In this document: one piece after another, positions 24,701 through 36,477 of the stretch | How the letters are laid out: every line of letters begins with the position of its first letter | Numbering within the stretch: the first letter of the stretch is position 1 | NCBI GenBank assembly: GCA_003439945.1 | Contig: QVRM01001433.1 | Span: 1-64,000 of the forward strand | Source: Dermanyssus gallinae | Lineage: Eukaryota > Arthropoda > Arachnida > Mesostigmata > Dermanyssidae | Direction: 5' to 3' | DNA length: 64,000 nt | Position numbers and translations under genes: made by a program | Notes under the pieces: model-generated | The model's input: the letters and a program-made list of their open reading frames with translations, nothing else | What the model was told of the DNA's origin: nothing | Database searches by the model: none

Positions 24701-25480
24701 ATGCGAAGACCTAATTCCTACGAAACAATATGGCTTCTTGGAAGGTCGCTTAACTGAGCGAGCTCTCAAGAAAGTCCTTCGTCACGTGTACCTAGAGACT
24801 GCCTCCTGGCAATTATGCGACAGCATTTTGGCATCAAATGTTCAACCTAATGAGAAGCATTCTTATTGCGAACTACGTCACAATTAAAAATGGGCCTCAC
24901 TGTATTGCGCAAGAAGTTAATTAACAGACAATTGGGCTAGCACAAGGCGACACAGCAAGCCCTTTTTTATTCATCCTTTATGTCACAGGGTTAAGCCAAA
25001 TACTTCGGAATGCTAAAGCCCCGCATGTATTCTACGCTGACGATCTTTTCGTAATGGCCAAGTCAAGACCACATCTACACTTTTACCTGAATGAAATGAG
25101 CCAATGGTGCGCACAGTATAAGTTGACAATTAATATATCCAAGACAAAGTTTTTCGATTTTCCCGAGAGACCCGCTCAAGCCTCCATGCAGGAGGCAAGA
25201 CACTTTTGATTTCTTGAAGTCAATGCTGACGATATCGGAGCCGACGCAAGGCTACTATCATAGCCAACGGTGGGCGAAAATGGCGACCGCAAGCATGTCG
25301 GGGCCACAATAGTTATACCCAATTGGGCTGTGTACAGTTCTTTTGTGCATCAGCGCGACTCAGTGCCACAAGAACGGGTTGCCGAGCTTTAAGCGACCAC
25401 TGTGGATGCAGCGCTGTACACCTGAGATGTATGCATAGATGATGCATAAAGTATCCTAGAAAGCGGCTGGGCGGAATATT
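21773..25480 (+). mobile_element. CR1/L2-like LINE, dead (copy B)
   Basis: Best-preserved copy of the element also at 1-3740. The first ORF runs 22049-22726 (225 codons): hydrophobic N-terminus, LLQGG + DIEVHPGP (2A-like), then a PHD-like CGGQF..CENC..HVHKQC finger. The next frame (22723-23148) is basic and ends with a conserved small domain (ALFVSHIDLTHNES). Endonuclease remnants follow (23569-23809, GDMNF-like box changed to ARDMNF). RT pieces include NGKSSGSDDVYYKH (24460), AQGDTASPFLFIL and YADD (25033-25044). Stops and frameshifts separate every block, and the endonuclease-RT linker is truncated. Confidence 0.75.
22265..22288 (+). other. 2A-like peptide motif, H for N (copy B)
   Basis: Encodes DIEVHPGP preceded by hydrophobic LLQGG, inside an open frame upstream of the zinc finger. 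Placement matches 2A-like peptides of CR1/L2/Crack LINEs. The consensus Asn before PGP is His. Confidence 0.65.
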
Positions 25481-25496
25481 CAAACTTCGCCGGTTG

Positions 25497-25735
25497 TCGT
25501 TGTCGCTGTTTTTGTTGTTGTCGTTGTTGTTGTTATTGTCGTGGTTGTTGCTGTTGTTGCTACTGCTTTGCTTCTATTGTTGTTGTCGTTGTTGTTTCTG
25601 GTGTTATTGTTGTTGTTGCTGCTGCTATTGCTGCTTTTTTTGTTGTTATTGTTGTTGTTGTTGTCGTTGCTAGCGTTGTTAAGAGCGTCATTGGTCGGTC
25701 GTCCTGCTCGTCGTCGTTGTTGTTGTTGTCAGAAC
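25497..25735 (+). repeat. GTT/GTC trinucleotide array (copy B)
   Basis: Counterpart of 3767-3960, with fewer GCT units and more GTT. A G run follows (25744-25762) and another at 25959-25972. Confidence 0.85.
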
Positions 25736-26130
25736 CGCAAGAACGGGGGAGGGGGGGGGGGGCAACCGTTATAGCCATGGTTGTACGCGATCGTGGCGAC
25801 CCTCTGACCGGGGCAATGTTACACGTACTTGCACGGTCAATGCTACTCAGTCATGAAAGGCGGGCAGACAGGAAGATAGCCACAGAGAAGGAATCAGTCG
25901 AACGTTACGTCGAATTGGCGTAATCAAGAGGCGATTACGTCTGTGGACGGCAAAGCGCGGGGGGGGGGGGGGTAGTTGAAATGAGTGAAGAAGGACCAAA
26001 GGGGGATTGTTGTAAGGCCGCGAATTGCCACTTGGCAACCCAGCAGCTAGCCTATCATGTTCTACTCATCCCCTGTCACCTATTCAATTATTACGTCGTC
26101 GTCGCCTTACTATTATATGCCTGCCGATAT

Positions 26131-26331
26131 ATGTGTTGGGTATAGTGAAGTTTTTGGGCTGACCCTCAGCCAAGATTAAAGTCCACGGAACTGTTTTTAC
26201 GTTGCTTCATAGACGGACCCCCATAAATACAAATGTGCAACGGTGGGGCTCGAACCCGCGCACCTATTTGTCTCCTCCGCTTGCGAGGCGCAGACTTAAT
26301 CCATCACGCCACCGGGCTCGATGTGTTGGGT
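26131..26331 (-). mobile_element. tRNA-derived SINE with 11-bp target duplication
   Basis: SINE body is 26142-26320 (179 bp), minus strand, framed by perfect 11-base repeats atgtgttgggt (26131-26141 and 26321-26331). On the minus strand it starts with a tRNA-like head: A-box-like TGGCGTGATGG, an anticodon-arm-like stretch, then B box GGTTCGAGCCC. The tail is shared with the other two copies (6931-7111, 29046-29216). The tRNA half is better preserved here than in the others. The whole 280-bp surrounding segment is absent from copy A at about 4351, where 'cctatcat' joins 'tttggcc', suggesting a larger deletion in A or a later gain in B. Confidence 0.8.
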
Positions 26332-29045
26332 GTGTCCAAACATTTTGGCCGTCTCTCTCTCTTTTCGTTGTGTGAATGCTGGCAGCATTGGCAGCATTCA
26401 CTGCAGAATATGCGGATCTCTTCTACATACCTGGCAATCCCAAAACGCAACGATATCTTTCTGCGAGCAAATTGGAGCAAAAAAAAGAGAGATGCCGTTA
26501 GCGTAACTTGTTTTTGTAAGGGACCAACTCACATAGGCATAGCTGGTACTATCTGTAGTGAGTGAGTAGTCGGAGCGTCGTCAGGTTTGCAGTATGACGC
26601 ACGGTTAAAGCCGCCGATTCTACGCCGTTGTTGCGTCGTGCTATGATTTTGGTGCACTTTAGCAACGTTTCAACGAGCTTCTGTGGAGGCAAGCTCCTCC
26701 AGCAGCTCCAGGGCGGAGATTTCTAAACAGAGGATTTTTGCACGGCCGTCCGTGACTTCTTGACGGGTGTCTTGCGCATCTGGCGTCGCGATATTGTTCT
26801 CCTAGTATTATTTGTTGCTATTCGAGCTTACGCGCAAGCATCGTTCAAAACACGTTCAAAAACGTCTATAAGCGTGGAACCCTAAAAATATTGACTGAAG
26901 CCATGCCCAGCCGGCCAGCAACTATCACAAAGAGCCACTCCTTCATCATCTGCAACATTCGCTACGTCGGAATGTCGGAGAGACTGCAATCGTAGAAATG
27001 CAGCGCATGTACGTCCAGACAACTAAATTATTCCATGTTACTTATAACATATTATATAAGATTAACAACATCTAGTTAGAGTTGTTCAGAACGTAAGTCA
27101 TTAGACTAAACATAGATTGAGTGCTCCAGCTTAGCGAATGCTGCAAACAGCGACGAGTTCGCCATCGTCTGTGAGTTGGCATCCGGATATCATCACCTTA
27201 CCTATTATTCGTGGGAATTAGTACTAGATTAAGTGTACTTTTGGAGTTAAGGGTGCAATTTTTCAAAGCTAATTTCAAGTCAATTTAGCTTGTAACTTGT
27301 ACTAATCTTTTCGTGTTTACATATTAATCATATGAATTTCTATTTTTAACAATCTGGGTTTAAATCTGCAAACGTCGGACAGGTTCGCTATCTCTCGACT
27401 GCATTATGTGCGCGCATTAGTTAGGACCAGGCACTTTGCCGCACAGCTCCGTTCTATCTGCACGGTCCGCTTTGGAACAACTAGGGCAAGTTCTGAGATA
27501 TGCAGAGAGAGGTAGGGAAGGTTGGTTTTCGCTCATGCACACTAGTAGATGCACGCTAGGTTATGCCTGTCTTGGTCGTTCACTTTTGACGGTCCGTGAA
27601 AAGATCAACACAAAACATTGGCAACAATCCCTCGGACCCTTTCTGCGGGTCCTCAACCTTATCTTAGAGTAACGTCGCGGTAAGGGCCACTCATATTGCC
27701 AGCTGCGAACGTTTTGTTAGACGTGATTTTCACAGCCAGAATAAATTAGGCCCCATTCACTCAACAACGGCAAATTTGTCATCCGCATCAGCACAGTTTG
27801 TGCGATGAAAATTGGCAACTTTGACGTGGCTGTGATCGCTGTTGTCGGTAAGGAGGAGGACGACGACGACAACAACAACGATCACAAAAGAATGCTTCCA
27901 ATTCAGAGCGTCAACGGTACAGCTCCGTTTCGCCATCAAACAAGCGTGCCCCTCAGGGGTCGTGTAGGACAGTGTGGTTTCATCTGCAAGCTGCAGCTGG
28001 TAGGGTAGCCAACACGAGCTGCAAATGCTGCTGCTGCTGCTAGTTACAGCTCATCTCTACGTACGTCCAGTCCAAGCTGGGCGCTTGTCCGTCCCGCGCG
28101 TCTAACCACTTGCCCGCCCTCGGTAGATAGACATTTGTGACTTATTGAGGGTCGTCCCCTTATTCGCCTTTTTTTGTAGCGGTAGACGGGCGGGCGAGTG
28201 TGCAGGCAGCCAGCCAGGTATGCATACAGGCGACTCCCGTATCGTGATCGAATGATGACGCGACTATATGCTTAGCTACTACGGCCCCTTGTCGCTGCTG
28301 TTGCGCTGGATCAGTTCAGCACGAGCTTCGTTGTGGCGTCGCTGATCGCCTTTCGATGAGCGTGCAGTCCGTGAAGTCTGTCAGAAGCATGCAGGAGCAG
28401 AAAATTCAGCAGCTTGAAGAGTGAAGATTGACAACGAAGTGATATTGTGTGATGAAGCTGATGATAGTGGTGAAGTGATAATAACACAGTGATCGAGGAG
28501 CGGCGGCGGCGGCGGCGCTGGTGGTGATGGTAGTAGTGAAGATGAAGATGCAGACTACTGAAGAGTGTGATCGTGATCGTGGTAGATGGATAGATGCAGG
28601 AAGATGCTAAAGAAGACCGTGATTGTCACGGTGGTTGTGGTAACGACGGCGCGCTACTACAGAACGCATACGTTTTGTTGCGAGCGAGCGCCTCTGCTGT
28701 ATCGTAGTTCTTCAGGATTCTTAAGATGTCAGGTTGTGCCACTGCCAATCGGGTCTGAATAATCGAACCGAACGCCAATAACCACTGTGGGGTGGTGGCG
28801 GAGACGACGATGACAACAACAATAACAACAACAGGAACAATAACAGTAGCAGCAAGAGCAACAACGGCAGCAACAGCAGCAACGGCAACTGATGTCAACA
28901 TCTTTGCCGTTTCATAGGCATGATTGTTGTTGTCATCATTGTTGGCAAGGTTTCGGCTGATGCAGAGGCGTGGCGTTTGAAAAAGAAGAAGAAAGCTGCG
29001 AAGTCTGCGCGTACTGTTGCTATTACTCGGGCCACAAACATATTT
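26332..29045. other. Unclassified non-coding stretch (copy B)
   Basis: Counterpart of about 4352-6930. A 130-bp block near 27781-27915, with GAC and AAC runs, is absent from copy A (gap near 5800). GCG run at 28501-28516. No protein is supported: short frames are broken differently between the copies. Confidence 0.5.
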
Positions 29046-29216
29046 TCGGGTTGACCCTCAACCAAGATTTAACGTCCACGTAACTGCTTTTTGCATTGCT
29101 TCATAGACGGACCCCCATAAATACAAATGTGCAACGGTGGGGTTCGAACCCGCGCACCTATGTCTCTCCTCCGGTCGCCAGACAAAGGCGGATGCACCAC
29201 GCCGCCGGACTCGACA
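29046..29216 (-). mobile_element. tRNA-derived SINE (copy B orthologue)
   Basis: Orthologue of 6931-7111 with the same flanking repeats tactcgggccac (29034-29045) and tactcggaccac (29217-29228). B box GGTTCGAACCC is intact. Insertion therefore predates the large duplication. Confidence 0.7.
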
Positions 29217-29228
29217 TACTCGGACCAC

Positions 29229-30453
29229 TACTACTCCTACTAACGTTGTAGCTACTGCGCGTTACTAAAGCTACCGCAACTGAATTTAATGTAGCTTACG
29301 GTCAATACATAATTTGATTTAATATCATTGCTACTAACAACAAGAGCGACAACAACAACAACCTTAGCCACACCGCGAACAGCTACGACCCTAATGGGTG
29401 ATCTCACGTCTGCCACGCCTGCCTGTGCCATCATCATGTATAATCTCGAAGACGTGTCTGAATCAATTAATGGGTGGATGGAATCCGGGCGGGCAGCCGA
29501 ACGAACGAACAAATCGGCGTGCGTATACTTACCTACTTATATGCGCGCAAATGCGCCATTAGACGAACAGAACCGCCGCACAGTCAAACTTTAGATCGGG
29601 CAGGCCTGTCCTTATTCTGGGGGTTGTTTGAGGCTGGTAGGCGCTGGCTGACGATGTGTGAACTATTAATATGTACGTTCGTGTGTGTTCGTCTGTATAT
29701 GATGATCATAATGACGACCGTGACCATAAAGGTGACAACCTGAATAAGGACGAAGTGAGAGCGAGGAGCACGGGTTCGGGTATTAAGCCATCAACGCGGC
29801 CAAGGCAGCAGGCGTCCCAGACGGTAACCATTGGGCGTTAACCGTCCGGCCGGGTTTCATATGGAGCACATTTCCCCCATCTTGGCAGTAGCCTTAACAG
29901 CCCTGGAATGGGCCACGACAGAATTACAATAAGAATTTGTTGCCATCTAATCGATATCGTATGCCTTGCCCCCCTTACCACCATTAAGTGGTCCCGGGAG
30001 AGTTACTATTGGGAGTTAGCACCGTCTGACCAACTTTCATTTTGGCGCGTGAAGGTCCCCGCAGCGCGCGGAAGTCGCGTACCAGCGGACCAACGCCGGA
30101 AAGGGAGTCATAGGTACTCCCGTGTTTTAGGTTGGCTCTTTGCCGGATCCGAAACCTCGCGGGAAAACCCCATTCCATTCCCAACCTTTCCGTTTACCAG
30201 CGGTCGCCATGAGGAGGCGTCCAACCTTGCAACTACAACTCACGTCTCTGTACCCTGGGGACGTCATTTTGTTTGGTTCATCAACGAGGCATTTGGCAAC
30301 CATTAGAGAGTCTGGTATGGGGGTGAGGACTGCCGTGTCACCCTTCCTCGTGCCGCCGGCCACCCCACTTAAATGGCCGGGACCGATTGGAAGAATCGGA
30401 CCTATGCCCCCTGCGAAACGCACGAAACGCTCGCTGCCGAGTACTAGCTCATA
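29229..30453. other. Unclassified stretch (copy B)
   Basis: Counterpart of 7124-7692 plus 8258-8787, lacking the 565-bp segment and carrying about 125 extra bases (about 30151-30275). No gene recognised. Confidence 0.5.
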
Positions 30454-32144
30454 GAGTAACAGTAGAGACTTCCATCGACATTTGGGGTCTAGAATTACTT
30501 TGAAACAGGAGTTCTCTATATTTGACACAGCCATACAGCGAATACATGATATAGCCACTAGCCACCAAAGCAAGACTTATATAGACATCGGCCTCTCTAA
30601 TCGCGAAATTTCTTGTCAATTGAGGCGTTTTCCCCAAGTAATGAACAACTTCATGAACTTAGGTGAAAACTACGCCGTGAAAAGGAGTTCGGGGCCCCTA
30701 AATGGCATTTCAAAAGCAAGCGTCGAACTCTGCGCTCTCGGCAAAGGCAAGTGTGGCGGCGTCTAGAGTGCAAACAAACGTGTGAAATGTGCAAAACCTC
30801 CTCAGGACGACACATTGGCTCACGAGGAAAAACGCACTGAAAGCTCATCTTGACTTTGTCCACCATACGATTTCATGGACCACTGAGCGCCAACGATACG
30901 ATGTCGACCACTGGATAATCGCCTACACCTCGAATAAATTATACCGCCACTAGCATGATGCATGTCTTAGCGAGTGAATTAAGCGGAAGAACGGCGTTTA
31001 GGCTTATTCTACGGCTCGACGGAAACAAAAGCAGACTTCTTTTTAGACGTTTTTTCGGTGTTGGAACGATGGGCTTAGGCCGGCGCCTTACGAGTGACGA
31101 AAAAGTTCAAATCAAGACTCATAAGGACATCGGCCACTCTAATCGCGAAATTTCTTGTCGACTGGGGTATTTTTCCCAAATAATAAACAACTTCGTGAAT
31201 TTAGGTGAAAGTTACGCCGTAAAAACGAGTTCCGGGCGTCTAAATGCCTGCATTTCTGAAGCAAGCGTCGAAATTTGCGCTTTCGGCAAGGGAAATTGTG
31301 GCGGCAGCTGGTATACAAACAAACGTGTGAAATGTGCAAAACCACGATTGCCCGCTGACCGCTGAAAGCTCGTCTTGACTTCGCCAACGATGCGATATCA
31401 TGGATCACTGAGTACCCACGATACGATGTCGAGAACCACTGAGTGCCCACGATACGATGTCGAGGACCACTGAGTGGCACAGAGTGCTGTGTTTGGATGA
31501 AAACGTTCAACTTTTATGGGCCGAATGGATTTAACTACTTATTTCCACGATGTGCGCAAGAAAGAACAAATTTGTCAAAACTTCACTCAGATGGCGGTTC
31601 GGTGGTGATCTGGGCTGCTGTCGGGTATCATACAAAGTCGATATACAATAACGCTCCGATTCACACCGCCAGGCTGATCGGAAGCTGGATCGGAAGAAAC
31701 AACGTCACTTTGAGGTCCTACGCTGGCCTGTAGTCTCACCTGAATTTATATCACCAATAATGTGTGGAGCTGGCTCGCAAAAAAGGTTTACGCCGACGAA
31801 AAACTATTTTCAAACCAGGTAGAACCTTGTGAAGGCTTGGGGCGAGCTTTCATAAGGCGTCATCCGAAACTTGTTTCACACTATACCTAACCATATTTTT
31901 TAGGTCATCAAACTTAACAGAAAGTTCACTGAGTAATAAGTATAGTTGCTTCCTTTGTCTCCGTCGAGTCGTAAATAAGCCTAACGTCGTTATTCCGCTT
32001 AATTCGTTCACTAAAACATGCATCTTGCTAGTAGCTGTATAATTTATTCGCAGTGTAGCTGTGTCAAATATAGAGATCTCGTATTTCAAAGTAAAATAGA
32101 GTAATCTAGATCCCAAACGACGATGGAAGTCTCCGCCGTTACTC
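30454..32144 (+). mobile_element. Tc3-like DNA transposon, dead (copy B)
   Basis: Flanked by TA on both sides (30452-30453; 32145-32146). Ends GAGTAAC...GTTACTC lie within long inverted repeats. The internal second 5' end is partly deleted (30925). The transposase remnant is clearer than in copy A: frame 30955-31365 reads MGLGRRLTSDEKVQIKTHKD and HSNREISCRLG, a helix-turn-helix DNA-binding region. A second frame (31443-31733) holds FNFYGPNGFNYLF and the NAPIHTARLIGSW block. The region between them is shortened and no complete catalytic triad is seen. Confidence 0.75.
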
Positions 32145-32437
32145 TATGAGCATGTAGTCTTTACACGACTGGATATAATAAATGGGTGTAATGTGGCAAA
32201 AAGTTAACCAAAAAAAGTTTAAAATAAAAAAGGCGGCTGCACCTTTTTATAAAGAGAGAGAGAGAGCGAGAGAGTGAGAGAGATAGCAATGACGGAGAGA
32301 GATGCAGGTAAATGTTGTGTATGTAACAAAATATTATTGAAAACAAATACAATTACTCAACTACCCCAACTACGTTCTGAAAACGCATGGTGCGGTTCAG
32401 CGCATTAACAACAATTGCGATCCCATAGTAGTATATA

Positions 32438-32461
32438 GCTACGAAGTATGTAGTTCGTAGC
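32438..32461 (+). promoter_or_regulatory. Conserved dyad upstream of orphan gene B
   Basis: GCTACGAA-N8-TTCGTAGC, about 135 bases before the ATG. Both arms equal those at 10895-10918; the only change is one base in the spacer. It could bind a dimeric factor or form a short RNA hairpin. Confidence 0.35.
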
Positions 32462-32595
32462 ATAGAACAACGAAATTGAAACCCACGCGGTCTACCCTTC
32501 TACAGCTGGATTTCTCAACGGTTTCAAAATACAGCTAAGCTTTACATTTTTATTCCATACTTCGCTGCTAAGGTAGTCGTAAGCCTTGTATCCTG

Positions 32596-33828
32596 ATGAA
32601 ATCATTAGATCGCCTAAAACCAGCTAAATCTGTCGAGATGCAGAAAACAAGGAATGATCACGTAGCAAAAGATCGGCGGACGGCATCGTTCCGTTGCATA
32701 ACGGGTGGCGACTTTAAACAATACAATCCTGGCAAACGTGCTCGCGCACGTATACGCAAACGCCAGGCTAACGAGGGGAAGTCGCAAGCAAGCGGTCAAG
32801 CAACTTTTCCGCCTGGACCTTCGGTACCAACATCTGCACGTACTGGTTCGAGCTATGGTCGCCAGAGGACGCCGCAAGCAACTGGTCCACAAGCCATTCT
32901 AACTCCTCCGCCAGGTTATGGTCGCCAGTGGACGCCACAAGCAACTGGTCGACAAGCAATTCGTATTCCTCGGCCAGGTTATGGTCACCAGTCGACGCCA
33001 CGAGCAACTGGCCTTCCGCCAGGATTTTCTCCACTAACACCTGCAACTTCTCAAGCAACTTCTGCTTCGAGTTCAATGTTTATAGTACCTATTGTACCAA
33101 TGCCTGGACGTTACCAGGGGATGCCACAAGCAACTCTTATTTCTACGCCAGGTTATGGTCACCAGTTGACGCGACGAGCAACTGGTCCTCCGCCAGGATT
33201 TTCTCCACTAACACCTGCAACTTCTCAAGCAACTTCTTCTTCGAGTTCAATGTTTAGAGTACCTTATGTACCAATACCTGGACGTTACCAGGGGATGCCA
33301 CAAGCAACTCCTTCGACGAGTGAAGCAGCTCATCGTACCCTCTTTAACTTTAGCGAACTTCCAGTTGAAGTACCTTATGTACCACTACCTGGACGTTACC
33401 ACAGGATGCGACAAGCAACTCCTTGGACGAGTGAAGCAGCTCCAGTTGCATGTCGAGGATTACTTGACGACTTGAGGATAGAAGCAGCTCATCGTACCCT
33501 CTTTAACTTTAGCGAATCACTTCCAGTTGAACGTCGAGGATTACCTGACGACTTGAGGAGAGAAGCAGCTCTTCGTACCTTCCTTGACTCTGACGAATCA
33601 CTTCCACTTGAACGTCGAGGATTACTTAACGACTTTTTAGCGGCCGAACTGGCCGAGGTAATACAAGATATAAGTGAGCTGCAACAGAAACTAGGTGAGT
33701 TGAGTCAGGAAAGATATGATGTAAGATCAGAAATACGTGAGTTAGAGAGCAGAATAAATATGTTGGAGACCCGTAAGAGAAAATTAGAAAGGAAATATGA
33801 ATACGTAACGAAAAATGACAGAACCTAA
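32596..33828 (+). CDS. Orphan repeat/coiled-coil protein B (410 aa)
   Basis: Uninterrupted ATG-started ORF, paralogue of 11053-11925. The first 38 codons align without gaps: nine codons differ and all nine change the amino acid. A strongly basic stretch follows (KRARARIRKRQ, about residues 47-57), then a Pro/Gln/Thr-rich middle built from three repeat types: PGYGRQWTPQATG-like units (about residues 85-145), a two-fold PPGFSPLTPATSQATS + VPxVPxPGRYQGMPQAT unit (about 140-235), and EAAHRTLFNFSE + LPVERRG units (about 240-345). The C-terminus is a heptad-rich coiled coil (AELAEVIQDISELQQKL) as in copy A. An indel changes the last residues, ending in KNDRT. No signal peptide or membrane segment. 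Function unknown; a nucleic-acid-binding, oligomerising protein is an inference. Confidence 0.6.
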   Translation: MKSLDRLKPAKSVEMQKTRNDHVAKDRRTASFRCITGGDFKQYNPGKRARARIRKRQANEGKSQASGQATFPPGPSVPTSARTGSSYGRQRTPQATGPQAILTPPPGYGRQWTPQATGRQAIRIPRPGYGHQSTPRATGLPPGFSPLTPATSQATSASSSMFIVPIVPMPGRYQGMPQATLISTPGYGHQLTRRATGPPPGFSPLTPATSQATSSSSSMFRVPYVPIPGRYQGMPQATPSTSEAAHRTLFNFSELPVEVPYVPLPGRYHRMRQATPWTSEAAPVACRGLLDDLRIEAAHRTLFNFSESLPVERRGLPDDLRREAALRTFLDSDESLPLERRGLLNDFLAAELAEVIQDISELQQKLGELSQERYDVRSEIRELESRINMLETRKRKLERKYEYVTKNDRT

Positions 33829-36477
33829 CGCAAAGAGACCTTATACGCATGCAGCTAGCAAGATATGGGGTAGTTGCAGGAATACAATGCATTCCAATAA
33901 ATGACGAAAGTTAAATTAAATTGTAAATTGCTCTTCTTTAGTCTGTAGATGCGTCTCGAGCAGGTCCTACTACTTAGTTCTACTGGGTTAAATCAGAGGC
34001 GGCTTCGGGCGACGAATCGCGCCCGGCGATTTTTTTCCAGCCGGTTTTTTTCGCGCATGAGCCCATCGAGGTACTTTAGGCCAACACCCCAGTTAGACGT
34101 CGAATTGCATCATTAAGCAGTCTGGCGTCGCAGAGGACGCATATGTCCGTCGCTGCTTTTCCGCTCATCATCATGTACGACGAAAACTGGCCATGTCCGC
34201 TTAGCGCCTGGGCTGTGTAAATATGTTATTAGTAATCACTGTGCCTTATATCACTTGCGCAAGTCCGTGATGAGAAAACGTGTCCACGTGCCTGTCACGT
34301 CCTCACCAGGCGGATGGGTCCACATCTCTTCGCAAGTGGCGAGTGTGGCCTCTCGAGCCTCAGTCCACAACATCTTCCCTGGCGGGCCGTCCAGAGTGCT
34401 AAGTCTGCCCACACTAATTAATGCGGCACAAGGCGCGACCGCTTCTGCAACAGCAGCTAGTAAGCGCCGTTTGGGATTTGACGCGCCTTCCTCCCGAAGC
34501 AGTATACGGGCCGGGTTGGCCGGCACTCGTACCACTACCATTTATTGCGTAAGCTGATATGTGGTAGGCCAGTTAGACCTGTGCCCAAGGTCACCTCAAG
34601 ATACTTGGCGTGGCGGGACGGCGTAAAAGCATTGAGCTTCAGGGCCCTGTCCGCCTGCGGCTGGTTAGGAAAAATGCCTCGTTTTTTTGTTGTGGTGCTA
34701 ACTCCAGGTGATGTTCAGTCACCCACCTGTTTATTCGATCAAGAGCCGTGTTCGTCCTAGCCAGGATAGTCCATGTACAAGCGGTCACCACCAGTGCAAG
34801 ATCATCCACGTAGACAATTGTTTCCACCCTATCCGGCCGGCCTGCGCCCGGCAAGCGTTGCCGCTTAAACTTGCGTCGTAAGTTCGTCGCGCCATCCGTC
34901 TTACGCCCGAGTCAGAAGATCCAAGGGGAGCTTGCAACCCAAAATGAAGGCTGCCTTTGTGCTCGCCGTGCAGTACGGCTGGCAGACCAGAAAGGCTATT
35001 CCGCGTTGCGCCGCACGGAGAGCTTTCGAGCTGTTGCAAGCGGTGCGTAGGGCGGGCTAGATCGGGCCACGCAGGCCTGCGTGGCCACGCGGCATCCAAA
35101 AATCGCCGAGGACTCCGCGACAGAGGCTAGCGGGTTGGCGGCGCCCGTCCGTAGTCTTTGCTACTCAAAGGGCGGGGACAACTCTGGCTAGAATCTGAAC
35201 GGTATCTAAAATGACGCCTAGGGACCTGGCTAGTCCAGGTACGAGGATCCAGCCTTGGCTGGACCCCCGGTCGCCTGGCAGACAGCTGTCAGGATAGGCT
35301 GTATAGTGGTCGGTCCTCCGCAAGGCTAAAGTCAAAGAAAGATGTTTGACCTCGGCGCACGAATGTAGCAAAATCGACATGGTTGGCCAGGCTTATGTTG
35401 TGCTCGAATATTCAGTCAAGGAAAGTCGTGCCTTTATCGGAAGTGTAGCTAACCTTCGGGCAGTGTGCACCGCATTGAAGGCCCCGGTGACGAGCAGTGA
35501 GTAGTTCGGGTACCCGTGAGATGTTATTGACACCGATAGTCTATACAGGTAACTCTCCGGATCTTGCAGAGTTTTATTAGAGGATCACTTTTTATCACTG
35601 TGTCAGCCCAGGTCTGGCTCTCTTTGGCCCTGACCTTGACAGACTCGCTAAGGACGGAGCCGATAAGACTTTACTGACACTCACTGGCAACTGACCTGCT
35701 TGTGGCCTGTCTGCCAGGCAAGTCTCTATAGACCGTCTCGAAATGACTGGGCCACGAGAGCCGCCAAAATCCGCTGTGTCCTTTCTGAGCGCCAATGGCG
35801 ACGTATAGCAGAGGGGGTTCTGTGGCCGCTGGAATGCGCTCAATAACGGAGCGGAACAGAGTAATTACAGCTTTATCGCAGGGCCTGTCAGGATGTAAAA
35901 TTCCTACCACAAAGTGGCGATCTTTGCCATCGTTACCCGGAAACCCAGCAAGGCACTCCCAGGTGTCCTTAGTATGCAACACCGCCGCCATACCTGGGGG
36001 CTGTGTAAGCCGTCGTCGCCGCCGCGATACGCAATTCCAAATACACTCGGGCAGCCTCAATTGAAGAGGCCGCGCCAACAATTCATCTCGTTCCCTCTGT
36101 GCCGCCTCCAGTAAAAACCGGAGGCTCCCGATGTCCTCCTCCCCGTCCTCCAGCGAGGTCCGCAGAGAAACCTTAAAGGAATCCAGTGCCATTTCTATCC
36201 TGCGAAGATCCGTTCTTGTCGGAGCGAACTCCCGTTGGGGATGTATCCGGAGGGCGCCTTCTAATGCCGAGCGTCTCGGCACACGAGTGATACATCTCCT
36301 TCAGAGGTTCTACGCCGTCGACGTCAATAGCGGGACGGCCTGGCTTCCCAACTGGAACGTTAAGGTATCTCCTTATCGCCTTGCTGGTAGGGAGCAGAGG
36401 ATCTTGGGGCGGCCTTGCATGGCCCGACAACGGGCATACGGGCATTTCTTGTTGTTCCTCTTTTGTTCTTGCAGATA

